Source of the DNA: an uncultured Fretibacterium sp.
GTDB lineage: Bacteria; Synergistota; Synergistia; Synergistales; Aminobacteriaceae
Assembly (NCBI GenBank): GCA_937915835.1
Contig: CALGHA010000054.1
Location: 1 to 38,045 of the forward strand
Direction of reading: 5' to 3'
Length of the DNA stretch: 38,045 nucleotides
Shown here piece after piece: positions 7,642 through 15,514 of this stretch. The first letter of the stretch is position 1. Each line of letters begins with the position of its first letter. A program made the position numbers and the translations under genes. Below the pieces are notes generated by a model. It was not told the DNA's origin, made no database searches, and worked only from the letters and a program-made list of their open reading frames with translations.

Positions 7642-10470
7642 TCAATTGTGAGTTAAAGCCTTCAATCTTTTCAAACTTTCTGTACCCTTCAACTTCGGAT
7701 TTCCGGCCGCGTAATTCAGAGCCTTATAGCCCTTAGCGTCAGGAATATTCACGTCAGCTTCCTTGTCGAGCAGCAATGACAAAATTTCCTCGTCCCTGTA
7801 AGCCGCCGCCAAAATTAAAGCTGTGTAGCCTCTCGCGTCCTGAGCATTAATATCCGCGTCAGTGTCAAGCAAAATTCTCACGGCCTCCGGAGTGTTATAT
7901 TGAACCGCGAACATTAAGGGGGCTGATAAAGTTTTAGCGCTGTGAATATTTACGTTTACGCCGGAATTGACATATTCGGAAATTTCTTCGGGAGTTCCGG
8001 ACTTGCAGAGTTTCAGGAAGTGTTGATTGAGGATTAGGACTAAAGCATGCGAACCCTTGAGGCTTGATTTGATTTTCGCGATGTCAACAGCACGATGGTC
8101 TTTATTATTGCGAAGCTGTAAGTTCGGCCCGGCTTTGATTAAAACTTTCAGGATATTTTCAGCGTCATTGTCATTCCTTACAGCGGCCATTAAAGCGGTC
8201 TCGCCGTCGTTGTCCTGTAAATCAAGTTCCGCGTGAGCTTCGAGAATTGCGCTAACAACTTCAGCATTGTTGAACTCCGAAGCAATAATTAAGGCCGTTT
8301 TGCCGTCATCATTTCTCGCGTTAATGTCCGTAGTCCTCTGTAATAATTCCCTTATAGTTTCAACCGGTTGTTTTTTCGCGGCAATCATCAGAGCGTTATT
8401 GCCCTTGCTGTTCGTGATATTGCAGTCGGAATTGGCCTCAATCAAAAAGTTCACGGTCTCTTCACTGTTGCTTAAACATGCCGTCATTAAAGCGTTGTTG
8501 CCTGTTTTGTCGACGGGATTAACATCTGCTCCAGCGTTGAAAATTTCCCTGACAATATCGAAGTCGTTATAACGTGCCGCCGCTATCAATGCCGTATAGC
8601 CTTTGTCGTTGGCAATATCAATTTGAGGCTTATGCTCCAGAATTACGTTGACTGTCTCAGGGTTAAGCGCTGCTGCCAAAGTTAAAGCCGTATCTCCGTC
8701 CTTGTTGTGAGCGTTAATATCAATTTCCAGTCCAAGAAGAATTTCTGCGGCTTCAGCACTGTTCTTCTCTGCGGCAATCATCAACGTAGTATTATTATTC
8801 TTATCTTTAGCGTCAAGATTAGCCCCGTTAGTGATAGCTTCTGTGATTTCTTCGGGAGTTCCTGAAGCGCATAACTCCAAAAATTCTTCATCGGTCGGCG
8901 GAATTATGAGCATTCTGATTACTTCCGAGCCTTCAAGTCTGGGATTACTCACGGCGTAATCATGTGCAGATTTATTTTTCCCGTTGGTCATCGAGATATC
9001 AGCGTCATGTTCAAGCAAAGTTTTCACGACTTCAGGAGTATTTGACATTGACGCGAGGATTAAAGCTGTGTTGCCCGCATAATTCACGGAATTAACTTTT
9101 GCTCCGGCTTCAACGAGAATATTTATTGCTTCGGGATTGGGATTATGCAGAGCCGCCATCATTAGGGCTGTCATCCCTGATTTATTCTTAGCATTTACAT
9201 CTTCGACGGCTGATAATTTTTCGCGAATTTCTTCGGGTGAAGCATTTGCACAGAACCTGGCAAATTTAATTTCCTGAGGAGCGTCCTTAATCGACAAAAT
9301 CATATACGGATAACGCGACGGATTGAACCATTTTACGCGCGCTTTAATCTCCTCATGAACATTAGGCTTTTTATCGCCGTATTCGTTCTCAGGAATTCTT
9401 GCTTCGGTCGTCTCATAAGTTCCGCAGATCTCAACAGTCGCTCCGATATCCTTCTCAACTCTCGTAACTTTAACTTTCAAGTCCTGCCCAATTTTATATT
9501 TCTCGTAACGTCTTGCAGCATTAATCCAAGGATTTGTATAAACTTCCTTCAAGCTGAGATTAATTTTTTCGCCGTCAATCCCCGTAATCTTGAAGATTTT
9601 TCGTTTGCCGATTTCTGCGCTGTCAAGTTCCTCGCCCTCAACAATCCCTTGAAATCTTCCAGTCTTAACATCAATATTATTCTCGTTGACGCTAATAATT
9701 TTTCCCTTGATGAAATCTCCCGGCGACATTACGAACTTGAACATCCATTCACATAACGGCAGAGCTTGAGCGATTAAGTCCCGGCCTTCTTCTTCGGAGT
9801 TATAGCGGCTGTGAACTGCGTCATTGCGGGCCATCCTGATATTGTGAAGAATGTCCCGGATTTCTTTGTCGATTATTCCCTCGCGATAAAGAATATTAAT
9901 TTTGTCGGACTGGTCATTATCATGAGGATTAAGATTTATTGCTTTAGCGTTGAGAAGGAAATTCACGACAGCTTCACCGATATCACCCAGACAAATTAGA
10001 GAATAGCGAGTGTTAGGCGATAAATTTTCCTCAGCTTCACGGCCGTATAAAGCTAAATCAGCGAGCGGAGGAATTGGCGAATTTTCCGGGAATAAGTCAG
10101 CCAAAAAGCTAAATTTACTCTCGAGAGCGTCAGACACAAACCATCTGCATAACTCTTCAGCCGTCAGCATTAATCTTGAGCATGCCATTTCAGAATTATA
10201 TTCAGAGTTTGCGGCTTCTTCTTCGATTTCGAGTAAAGCGTTAATCTTCCTGTAAATATTTTCGTCAATAATCCCAAGTCGTAACAATTCGTCAGCATCA
10301 TCGTCGGGGATATTATTATGCTGACATAAAATTTTCGTGATAGTCTCAGCAATTCTCCCAAGATTTAACAGGCAAATATTATTATCGATGTTCAAGCTCT
10401 CTTCAGCTTTTCGGGCGTAATCTGCAAGTTTGGGAAAATCCTCTTCAAGAAATTCAAACCTGTTCTGCAT
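7642..10470 (-). CDS. Large ankyrin-repeat protein with duplicated DUF4145-like and S1/OB-like N-terminal domains
   Basis: A 942-residue, apparently cytosolic protein (no signal peptide or helices of membrane type). Residues 5-115 and 135-248 are two related helical units (LADYARKAEESL ... YNSEEEG ... LCEWMFKF) that resemble DUF4145 domains. Residues 250-308 read like an S1/OB barrel (GDFIKGKIISV ... INLSLKEV). Residues 325-397 may be a second, diverged one. From 401 on there are about fifteen ankyrin repeats of the form GxTALMxAA...NxEAVxxLL..GADVN. They are arranged in three super-modules (401-522, 528-815, 817-942), each opening with F-x-x-x-C-x-x-x-x-P-E-E-I and closing with an A-x-x-L-(K/E)-G-(S/T) unit. 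Ankyrins bind proteins, while S1 and DUF4145 occur with RNA and nuclease systems. The function is unknown. The synthetase gene follows 65 bases later. Confidence 0.88.
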   Translation of the reverse strand: MQNRFEFLEEDFPKLADYARKAEESLNIDNNICLLNLGRIAETITKILCQHNNIPDDDADELLRLGIIDENIYRKINALLEIEEEAANSEYNSEMACSRLMLTAEELCRWFVSDALESKFSFLADLFPENSPIPPLADLALYGREAEENLSPNTRYSLICLGDIGEAVVNFLLNAKAINLNPHDNDQSDKINILYREGIIDKEIRDILHNIRMARNDAVHSRYNSEEEGRDLIAQALPLCEWMFKFVMSPGDFIKGKIISVNENNIDVKTGRFQGIVEGEELDSAEIGKRKIFKITGIDGEKINLSLKEVYTNPWINAARRYEKYKIGQDLKVKVTRVEKDIGATVEICGTYETTEARIPENEYGDKKPNVHEEIKARVKWFNPSRYPYMILSIKDAPQEIKFARFCANASPEEIREKLSAVEDVNAKNKSGMTALMMAALHNPNPEAINILVEAGAKVNSVNYAGNTALILASMSNTPEVVKTLLEHDADISMTNGKNKSAHDYAVSNPRLEGSEVIRMLIIPPTDEEFLELCASGTPEEITEAITNGANLDAKDKNNNTTLMIAAEKNSAEAAEILLGLEIDINAHNKDGDTALTLAAALNPETVNVILEHKPQIDIANDKGYTALIAAARYNDFDIVREIFNAGADVNPVDKTGNNALMTACLSNSEETVNFLIEANSDCNITNSKGNNALMIAAKKQPVETIRELLQRTTDINARNDDGKTALIIASEFNNAEVVSAILEAHAELDLQDNDGETALMAAVRNDNDAENILKVLIKAGPNLQLRNNKDHRAVDIAKIKSSLKGSHALVLILNQHFLKLCKSGTPEEISEYVNSGVNVNIHSAKTLSAPLMFAVQYNTPEAVRILLDTDADINAQDARGYTALILAAAYRDEEILSLLLDKEADVNIPDAKGYKALNYAAGNPKLKGTESLKRLKALTHN

Positions 10471-10742
10471 GATTAATAATTCTCCATTAAGAAATTTTTT
10501 TACGAACGCTTAAATTTTAATGCATGACTGAAATTTTGACATTAGCCGTTATATTGTGCTTGGCTTGAGGCTGTCAGGTTGGGAATTGTGATATTAAGGA
10601 TGTCAAAGATTAAGTTGTGCTATGTTATGTTGATGACGAGAGCAGAAGGCCGGATATTTGGTGAGGTCAAAATGCTGCTGACAAGGACAAAGGGGATTAA
10701 TGAAAACGTTGGGTGAGATAGACGTGAAGATTTTTGTCGGGG

Positions 10743-10761
10743 AAATATAACACGTTCTATT
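10743..10761 (-). repeat. 19-base element shared with nifJ upstream region (copy 1, inverted)
   Basis: Read on the minus strand this is AATAGAACGTGTTATATTT, identical over 19 bases to 26853-26871 on the plus strand. Both copies lie upstream of a 2-oxoacid:ferredoxin oxidoreductase gene. This copy starts 105 bases before the iorA start and points toward the ankyrin gene, where its TATATT could act as a -10 box. The function is not known. Confidence 0.6.
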
Positions 10762-10820
10762 TTCGTGATGATATATTTTATGTGCAAATGATTTATTAAT
10801 GATAGATTTGATAAGCAAAG

Positions 10821-10826
10821 TATAAT
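10821..10826 (+). promoter_or_regulatory. -10 box of the iorAB-paaK operon (putative)
   Basis: A perfect TATAAT lies 39 bases before the iorA ATG at 10866, with the ribosome site AAAGGGGG at 10847-10854 between them. No good -35 hexamer is seen 16-18 bases upstream, so an activator may be needed. Confidence 0.5.
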
Positions 10827-10865
10827 GTTAAAATTCACACAATTTCAAAGGGGGATAAAAGATTA

Positions 10866-12602
10866 ATGAAACGATTGATGCAAGGGAATACGGCGGCTGC
10901 ACGAGGATTATATGAAGCAGGCTGTTGCGTTGCGTCAAGTTATCCAGGAACTCCGAGCACTGAGATTACGGAAGAAGCTGCGAAGTTCGACGAGATTTAC
11001 TGCGAGTGGGCACCGAACGAAAAAGTTGCTATGGAAGTCGCGTTCGGAGCGAGCTTAGCGGGAAAAAGAAGTTTTTGCGGAATGAAGCATGTCGGCTTAA
11101 ACGTTGCGGCGGATCCATTATTCACGGTCTCTTACACTGGGATTAACGCGGGAATGATAATTTGTGTCGCTGATGATGCCGGAATGCACTCAAGCCAGAA
11201 CGAACAGGACTCACGACATTACGCGAGGGCCGCGAAACTTCCGATGTTGGAGCCGTCGGATTCACAGGAAGCGTTAGAATTTTTCAAGCGGGCTTATGAG
11301 CTGTCAGAAAATTTTGATAGTCCCGTAATCCTGAAGATGTGTACTCGTGTTGCTCATTCTCAGTCACTTGTTGAAGTCAATGAACGCGTTGAAGCTCCTG
11401 AACGAGAATACGAGAAGAATATAGCTAAATACGTAATGATGCCCGGAAATGCGATTAGACGACATCCGTTCGTTGAAGAGAGAATGAAGAAGTTACAGGC
11501 TCTAGCAGAAGAGATTGACATTAACCGGATTGACGAGGGAAAAGATAACTCAATTGGGATAATTACGTCGTCAACGAGCTATCAATACGTGAAAGAAGCC
11601 TGTGGAGATTTATATCCTGTCTTGAAACTCGGAATGATTTGGCCGTTACCTGATAATAAGCTGAAGAGTTTTGCGTCAAGTGTTAAGCGTTTAATCATCG
11701 TTGAGGAACTTGACGGCTTCATTGAAAATTATTGCAAGTCAATCGGGATTGAATGCGAGGGCAAAAATTTATTCGGTTGTCTCGGGGAATTAAGCCAGAA
11801 TATTATTGCTGACAAACTCGGGATTGTGAAATTGGCCGGAAAAAAACTCGATGACGTGAAAATCCCTCCTCGTCCTCCTGTAATGTGCGCTGGTTGTCCT
11901 CACAGGGGAATGTTCTTCACGTTGAACAAGCTCAAGTGTACGGTTCTGGGCGATATTGGCTGTTACACACTCGGAGCAGTCGCGCCACTCTCAGCAATGG
12001 ACATGACATTATGCATGGGAGCTTCGATAAGTGCAACTCACGGTTTCAACAAGGCCAATCCTGACGCTAATAAAAAAGTTGTAGCAGTAATCGGCGATTC
12101 CACGTTTATGCACTCAGGAATGACGGGATTAGCGAACATTGCGTACAATCAGAGTAATTCAGTCGTGATAATCCTTGACAACTCAATCACAGGAATGACC
12201 GGACATCAGCAAAATCCGACGACCGGCTATAACATTAAAGGAGATCCAGCGGGAAAAATTAACCTTGAGAATTTATGCCGAGCGATGGGATTTAATCGTG
12301 TTCGAGTTGTTGACCCGTATAATCTCGCTGAATGTGAACAGGCCGTGAAAGAAGAGCTTGAAGCCGGAGAACCTTCCGTGATAATCTCGCGCCGTCCTTG
12401 TGCGTTGTTGAAATACGTAAAGCATAAGCTGCCTCTGAAAGTTGACGTGAAAGAATGCGTAGGCTGTAAGTCATGCATGAAAATCGGTTGTCCTGCGCTG
12501 TCGATTAAAGACGGGAAAGCTCACGTTGACGAAACTTTATGCGTCGGTTGCGGAGTTTGTAAGCAATTATGCAAGTTCGGAGCATTTCAGGAGGGCGAAT
12601 AA
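10866..12602 (+). CDS. iorA: Indolepyruvate:ferredoxin oxidoreductase, alpha subunit
   Basis: Large subunit of the oxygen-sensitive enzyme that oxidatively decarboxylates aryl pyruvates (from Trp, Phe, Tyr) to arylacetyl-CoA plus CO2 and reduced ferredoxin. In 578 residues the N-terminal pyrimidine-binding half opens with LMQGNTAAARGLYEAG. The thiamine diphosphate site is GDSTFMHSGMTGLANIAYN followed by the Mg-binding DNSITGMTGHQ. The C-terminus carries two 4Fe-4S clusters with Cys531, 534, 537, 542 and Cys559, 562, 565, 569. iorB begins 3 bases after the stop, with its ribosome site GGAGG inside the iorA end. Followed by paaK, the order is typical of aromatic amino acid fermentation. Indolepyruvate and phenylpyruvate forms cannot be separated by sequence. 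Confidence 0.96.
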   Translation: MKRLMQGNTAAARGLYEAGCCVASSYPGTPSTEITEEAAKFDEIYCEWAPNEKVAMEVAFGASLAGKRSFCGMKHVGLNVAADPLFTVSYTGINAGMIICVADDAGMHSSQNEQDSRHYARAAKLPMLEPSDSQEALEFFKRAYELSENFDSPVILKMCTRVAHSQSLVEVNERVEAPEREYEKNIAKYVMMPGNAIRRHPFVEERMKKLQALAEEIDINRIDEGKDNSIGIITSSTSYQYVKEACGDLYPVLKLGMIWPLPDNKLKSFASSVKRLIIVEELDGFIENYCKSIGIECEGKNLFGCLGELSQNIIADKLGIVKLAGKKLDDVKIPPRPPVMCAGCPHRGMFFTLNKLKCTVLGDIGCYTLGAVAPLSAMDMTLCMGASISATHGFNKANPDANKKVVAVIGDSTFMHSGMTGLANIAYNQSNSVVIILDNSITGMTGHQQNPTTGYNIKGDPAGKINLENLCRAMGFNRVRVVDPYNLAECEQAVKEELEAGEPSVIISRRPCALLKYVKHKLPLKVDVKECVGCKSCMKIGCPALSIKDGKAHVDETLCVGCGVCKQLCKFGAFQEGE

Positions 12603-12605
12603 ATC

Positions 12606-13181
12606 ATGAAGACGAGAAATATTATGATTGTCGGAGTTGGCGGACAAGGAAGCGTTTTAGCGAGCAAATTACTGGGGCATTTACTGACGACGCAGAATTA
12701 CGACGTAAAAGTCTCAGAAGTTCACGGAATGAGCCAGCGAGGAGGAAGCGTTGTAACTTACGTTCGATATGGCGACAAAGTTTATTCACCGGTAATCGAC
12801 AAGGGAGAAGCTGACTTCATCGTCTCGTTTGAACTCTTAGAGGCTGCACGATGGCTTGAGTATCTTGCTCCCGACGGTCAAATCGTAACGTCAACACAAC
12901 AGCTTGACCCTATGCCGGTATTGACGGGCGTAATGTCATATCCTGAAAATTTACTCGCGAAAATTCAAGCGTCAGGCGTAAAAGTTGATGCTCTGGACTG
13001 CGTGAAATTGGCCGAACAAGCAGGAAGTACGAAGGCCGTAAATCTGGTTTTACTTGGACGGTTAAGTCATTATTTCGACGACGTAAAACTCGAAACTTGG
13101 CATGAAGCAATAAATTCTTGTGTGCCCCCGAAATTCTTAGAGTTAAACATGAAAGCGTTTGATTTAGGTCGTAACGCCTGA
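12606..13181 (+). CDS. iorB: Indolepyruvate:ferredoxin oxidoreductase, beta subunit
   Basis: Small catalytic partner of IorA, forming the gamma-type (CoA-binding) domain of 2-oxoacid:ferredoxin oxidoreductases. The 191 residues match the usual IorB size. The glycine-rich opening GVGGQGSVLASKLLG and the segment SEVHGMSQRGGSVVTYVRYG are characteristic of this family. The start ATG is 3 bases after the iorA stop and 10 bases from GGAGG, so the two are co-translated. paaK begins 31 bases downstream with GAAGGA. The heterodimer should be cytosolic and strictly anaerobic. No residue of the family signatures appears missing. Confidence 0.95.
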   Translation: MKTRNIMIVGVGGQGSVLASKLLGHLLTTQNYDVKVSEVHGMSQRGGSVVTYVRYGDKVYSPVIDKGEADFIVSFELLEAARWLEYLAPDGQIVTSTQQLDPMPVLTGVMSYPENLLAKIQASGVKVDALDCVKLAEQAGSTKAVNLVLLGRLSHYFDDVKLETWHEAINSCVPPKFLELNMKAFDLGRNA

Positions 13182-13212
13182 GAAATAAATTGTAAAGAAG
13201 GAATAATTTTTT

Positions 13213-14514
13213 ATGGAAAGATATTATCAGCCGGAAATTGAGACAATGCCCCATGACAAAATTGAGGAGCTTCAAAACGAAAAGTTCATGAGGCAAATTC
13301 GTCACGTCTGGGAAGATGTGCCGTATTACCGCAAAAAAATGCAGGAGAAGGGATTAACTCTCGATGATATTAAATCGAAGGATGATTTGTACAAGCTCCC
13401 GTTTTTGTCGAAGGCAGATTTACGCGAGGCATATCCTTACGGCCTGATGGGTAAACCGTTGAAAGATTGCGTGAGAATACAATCAACTTCAGGAACGACG
13501 GGACAAAGGGTTGTAGCATTTTACACTCAGAATGACTTGCATATCTGGGAAACAATGTGTGCTCGTGCGATTGTAGCGGCTGGAGGAAGCAATGAGGACG
13601 TTGTGCAGGTTTCATACGGTTATGGATTATTCACGGGCGGTCCTGGTCTCAACGGCGGAAGTCATTTGCTTGGTTCATTGACGATCCCGACATCTTCAGG
13701 CAACACTGACAGGCAAATTATGTTCATTAAAGATTTATCGGCGACGATATTATGCTGTACACCGAGTTACGCGGCTTTTATCGGCGAAAGAATGAAGGAA
13801 ATGGGAATGAAGCCTGATGATATTCCGTTGAAGGCCGGAATTTTCGGAGCTGAAGCGTGGAGTGAAGAGATGCGTCATGATATTGAAGCTACGATGGGAA
13901 TTAAAGCCTATGACATTTACGGATTGACTGAACTTTGCGGGCCCGGAGTTTCGTTTGAGTGTTCGGATCAAAAGGGAATGCATATCAACGAGGATTATTT
14001 TATTGCGGAGATTATTGACCCTAAGACTGGTGAAGTTTTACCTGAGGGAAGTTTAGGCGAACTCGTTTTCACGACGCTTGATAAGGAGGCTTTCCCGTTA
14101 ATTCGTTACAGGACACGAGACATTACGAGCTTAAATCATGAACACTGCCCATGCGGAAGAACTCATGTTCGCATGACGAAACTTAAGGGCAGAACTGATG
14201 ACATGCTTATTATTCGCGGCGTTAACGTGTTCCCGAGCCAGATTGAGACGGTCTTACTCAATCAGGGTTATCCGGCCAATTACCAGATTATTGTTGACAG
14301 AGTTAATAACACTGATACACTCGACGTTAGAGTTGAGATGACTCCGGAAATGTTCACGGATAATCTCGGCGTTGTAAATCAGCGTCAGGCAAAACTCGTT
14401 GAAGGCTTACGCTCAATGTTGGGATTGACGGCGAAAGTTACGCTTGTTGCTCCGAAGACGATTGTCAGGAGCGAGGGTAAAGCAGTAAGAGTTATCGACA
14501 ACAGGAAAATTTAA
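13213..14514 (+). CDS. paaK: Phenylacetate-CoA ligase
   Basis: Adenylate-forming ligase linking phenylacetate or another arylacetate to CoA with ATP. Coupled to IorAB it probably runs in reverse or in balance with arylacetyl-CoA made from aromatic amino acids (inference). The 433 residues are the normal PaaK length. The nucleotide loop reads STSGTTGQ (91-98), followed by the paralogue-typical YGLTELCGPGVSFEC, a carboxylate-binding HINEDYF and the C-terminal TDDMLIIRGVNVFPSQIE hinge. A zinc-like CPCGRTH segment, frequent in PaaK proteins, is present. The operon order iorA-iorB-paaK-ACT is the standard one in anaerobic bacteria and archaea. The ACT gene starts 18 bases after its stop. Confidence 0.95.
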   Translation: MERYYQPEIETMPHDKIEELQNEKFMRQIRHVWEDVPYYRKKMQEKGLTLDDIKSKDDLYKLPFLSKADLREAYPYGLMGKPLKDCVRIQSTSGTTGQRVVAFYTQNDLHIWETMCARAIVAAGGSNEDVVQVSYGYGLFTGGPGLNGGSHLLGSLTIPTSSGNTDRQIMFIKDLSATILCCTPSYAAFIGERMKEMGMKPDDIPLKAGIFGAEAWSEEMRHDIEATMGIKAYDIYGLTELCGPGVSFECSDQKGMHINEDYFIAEIIDPKTGEVLPEGSLGELVFTTLDKEAFPLIRYRTRDITSLNHEHCPCGRTHVRMTKLKGRTDDMLIIRGVNVFPSQIETVLLNQGYPANYQIIVDRVNNTDTLDVRVEMTPEMFTDNLGVVNQRQAKLVEGLRSMLGLTAKVTLVAPKTIVRSEGKAVRVIDNRKI

Positions 14515-14532
14515 GAGGGAGTGTGAGAGATT

Positions 14533-14967
14533 ATGAGTGTTAAGCAAATTTCTGTATTTCTGGAAAATCGTCCTGGCTGTCTTCATGAGATGACGAAGGC
14601 ACTTGCTGATGCTAAAATCGATTTACGCGGTTTGTCATTGGCCGAGACCAGCGACTTTGGAATTGTGAGATTAATCGTTGATGATATTCTTGCGACTGCA
14701 AACGTCTTGAGAGAGGCGGGTTTTGTTGCGAGCTTGACTGATGTATTAGCCGTTGAAGTTCCGAATGTTCCGGGCGGCTTGAACAATGTGCTTGAAATTC
14801 TTGACAGTGTAGGAATAAACATAGAATACATGTACGCAATTCTCGGCAACAAGAAATCTGATACGGCATATATGATCTTCAGAGTGAATGATAATTCTAA
14901 GGCTGGAGCGGCTTTGAAGGCTGAAGGCGTGAAGATTATGGAGCCTGAGGAGTTATCGGCATTATAA
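14533..14967 (+). CDS. Tandem ACT-domain protein
   Basis: Small cytosolic amino-acid-binding regulatory protein, 144 residues. Two ACT domains follow one another: residues 3-66 (KQISVFLENRPGCLHEMTKAL ... GIVRLIVDD) and 70-140 (VLAVEVPNVPGGLNNVLEIL). Each has the strand-helix-strand pattern and the glycine at the ligand turn. Proteins of this kind are common partners of paaK and ior genes and are thought to sense aromatic or branched amino acids. It is the last gene before an intrinsic terminator, so it closes the iorAB-paaK transcription unit. Its direct protein target is not known from sequence. Confidence 0.88.
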   Translation: MSVKQISVFLENRPGCLHEMTKALADAKIDLRGLSLAETSDFGIVRLIVDDILATANVLREAGFVASLTDVLAVEVPNVPGGLNNVLEILDSVGINIEYMYAILGNKKSDTAYMIFRVNDNSKAGAALKAEGVKIMEPEELSAL

Positions 14968-14984
14968 TAAGCGCAAATAATCTG

Positions 14985-15017
14985 AGGCTGTCGCTTTTAC
15001 AACGGCGGCCTTTTTTG
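14985..15017 (+). terminator. Intrinsic terminator between the two ACT genes
   Basis: AGGCTGTCG (14985-14993) pairs fully with CGGCGGCCT (15003-15011), 9 pairs including two G-T, around a 9-base loop, followed by a run of six T starting inside the stem end. It ends 20 bases before the second ACT gene, whose ribosome site GAGGGGGG is immediately after it. Confidence 0.85.
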
Positions 15018-15036
15018 TTAAGAGGGGGGAAAATTT

Positions 15037-15477
15037 ATGAACGTCAAGCAAATCTCAATTCGTATTGAGAATAGGCCGGGAACAATTCTTAATATTGTCG
15101 AGGCTCTTGCAGAAAATGATATGCATATCAGAGCTTTAACCTGTTCAGCTTCAAATGAGATCGGAATATTAAGGCTTCTTGTCGATAATGTTTTGTGGGC
15201 AGCCTCACTCCTAAAAAATTTGGGTTATGATGCTATGCTCAAAGATGTTGTGTTAATAAACGTCTCAGGAGTAACGGGAGGTTTCAGCCGAGTTCTTGAG
15301 GTCATGAAGGATTATGATATAAATGTTACGTATACATATTCCATAATGAGCAGGAAAAATCAAGGCATGCATGAAACATTTATGATATTTGAGGTTGATG
15401 ATTATGCAAAGACTGCTTCCGTGATGGCACAAAAGAATATTAAAATTTTAAATCAGCAGGAGCTTGCGGATTTGTGA
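15037..15477 (+). CDS. Second tandem ACT-domain protein, paralogue of the preceding one
   Basis: 146 residues, same two-ACT layout as its neighbour (NVKQISIRIENRPGTILNIVEAL ... GILRLLVDN, then VTGGFSRVLEVMKDYDINVTY). The two share MxVKQIS-ENRPG openings, PG/TGG at the second domain and matching ends (KI.EQ/PEEL), so they arose by duplication. A strong terminator separates them, and GAGGGGGG sits right before this start, so expression is probably by read-through or by a promoter within the terminator region. Its codon usage contains more AT than the first copy. It may sense a different ligand. It ends beside the convergent nuclease-like gene. Confidence 0.85.
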   Translation: MNVKQISIRIENRPGTILNIVEALAENDMHIRALTCSASNEIGILRLLVDNVLWAASLLKNLGYDAMLKDVVLINVSGVTGGFSRVLEVMKDYDINVTYTYSIMSRKNQGMHETFMIFEVDDYAKTASVMAQKNIKILNQQELADL

Positions 15478-15490
15478 GCTGGGAAAATGT

Positions 15491-15514
15491 CTCCCGCTGA
15501 AGTTTTAACGGGAG
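15491..15514. terminator. Weak hairpin at the ACT / nuclease gene junction
   Basis: CTCCCG (15491-15496) pairs with CGGGAG (15509-15514) around a 12-base AT-rich loop. Neither strand has a long T run, though the minus strand is followed by ATTTTCCC. The right arm lies inside the last codons of the minus-strand gene ending at 15505. Confidence 0.4.

Larger units (their letters stand above)
10471..10865. other. 395-base divergent intergenic control region
   Basis: No convincing protein gene lies here. Open frames on the minus strand of about 70 codons (10603-10838) have low-complexity composition and no ribosome site. It contains the 19-base element shared with the nifJ upstream region (10743-10761), the iorA -10 box (10821-10826), and a 16-codon frame at 10699-10749 that has AAAGGGG in front of its ATG and might be a leader peptide. 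Divergent promoters for the ankyrin gene and iorA are expected here. Confidence 0.6.

Noticed and set aside
10603..10838. Two overlapping minus-strand frames of 71 and 72 codons in the ior upstream region
   Set aside because: No ribosome site, unusual composition, mutual overlap and coincidence with promoter elements make them chance frames.
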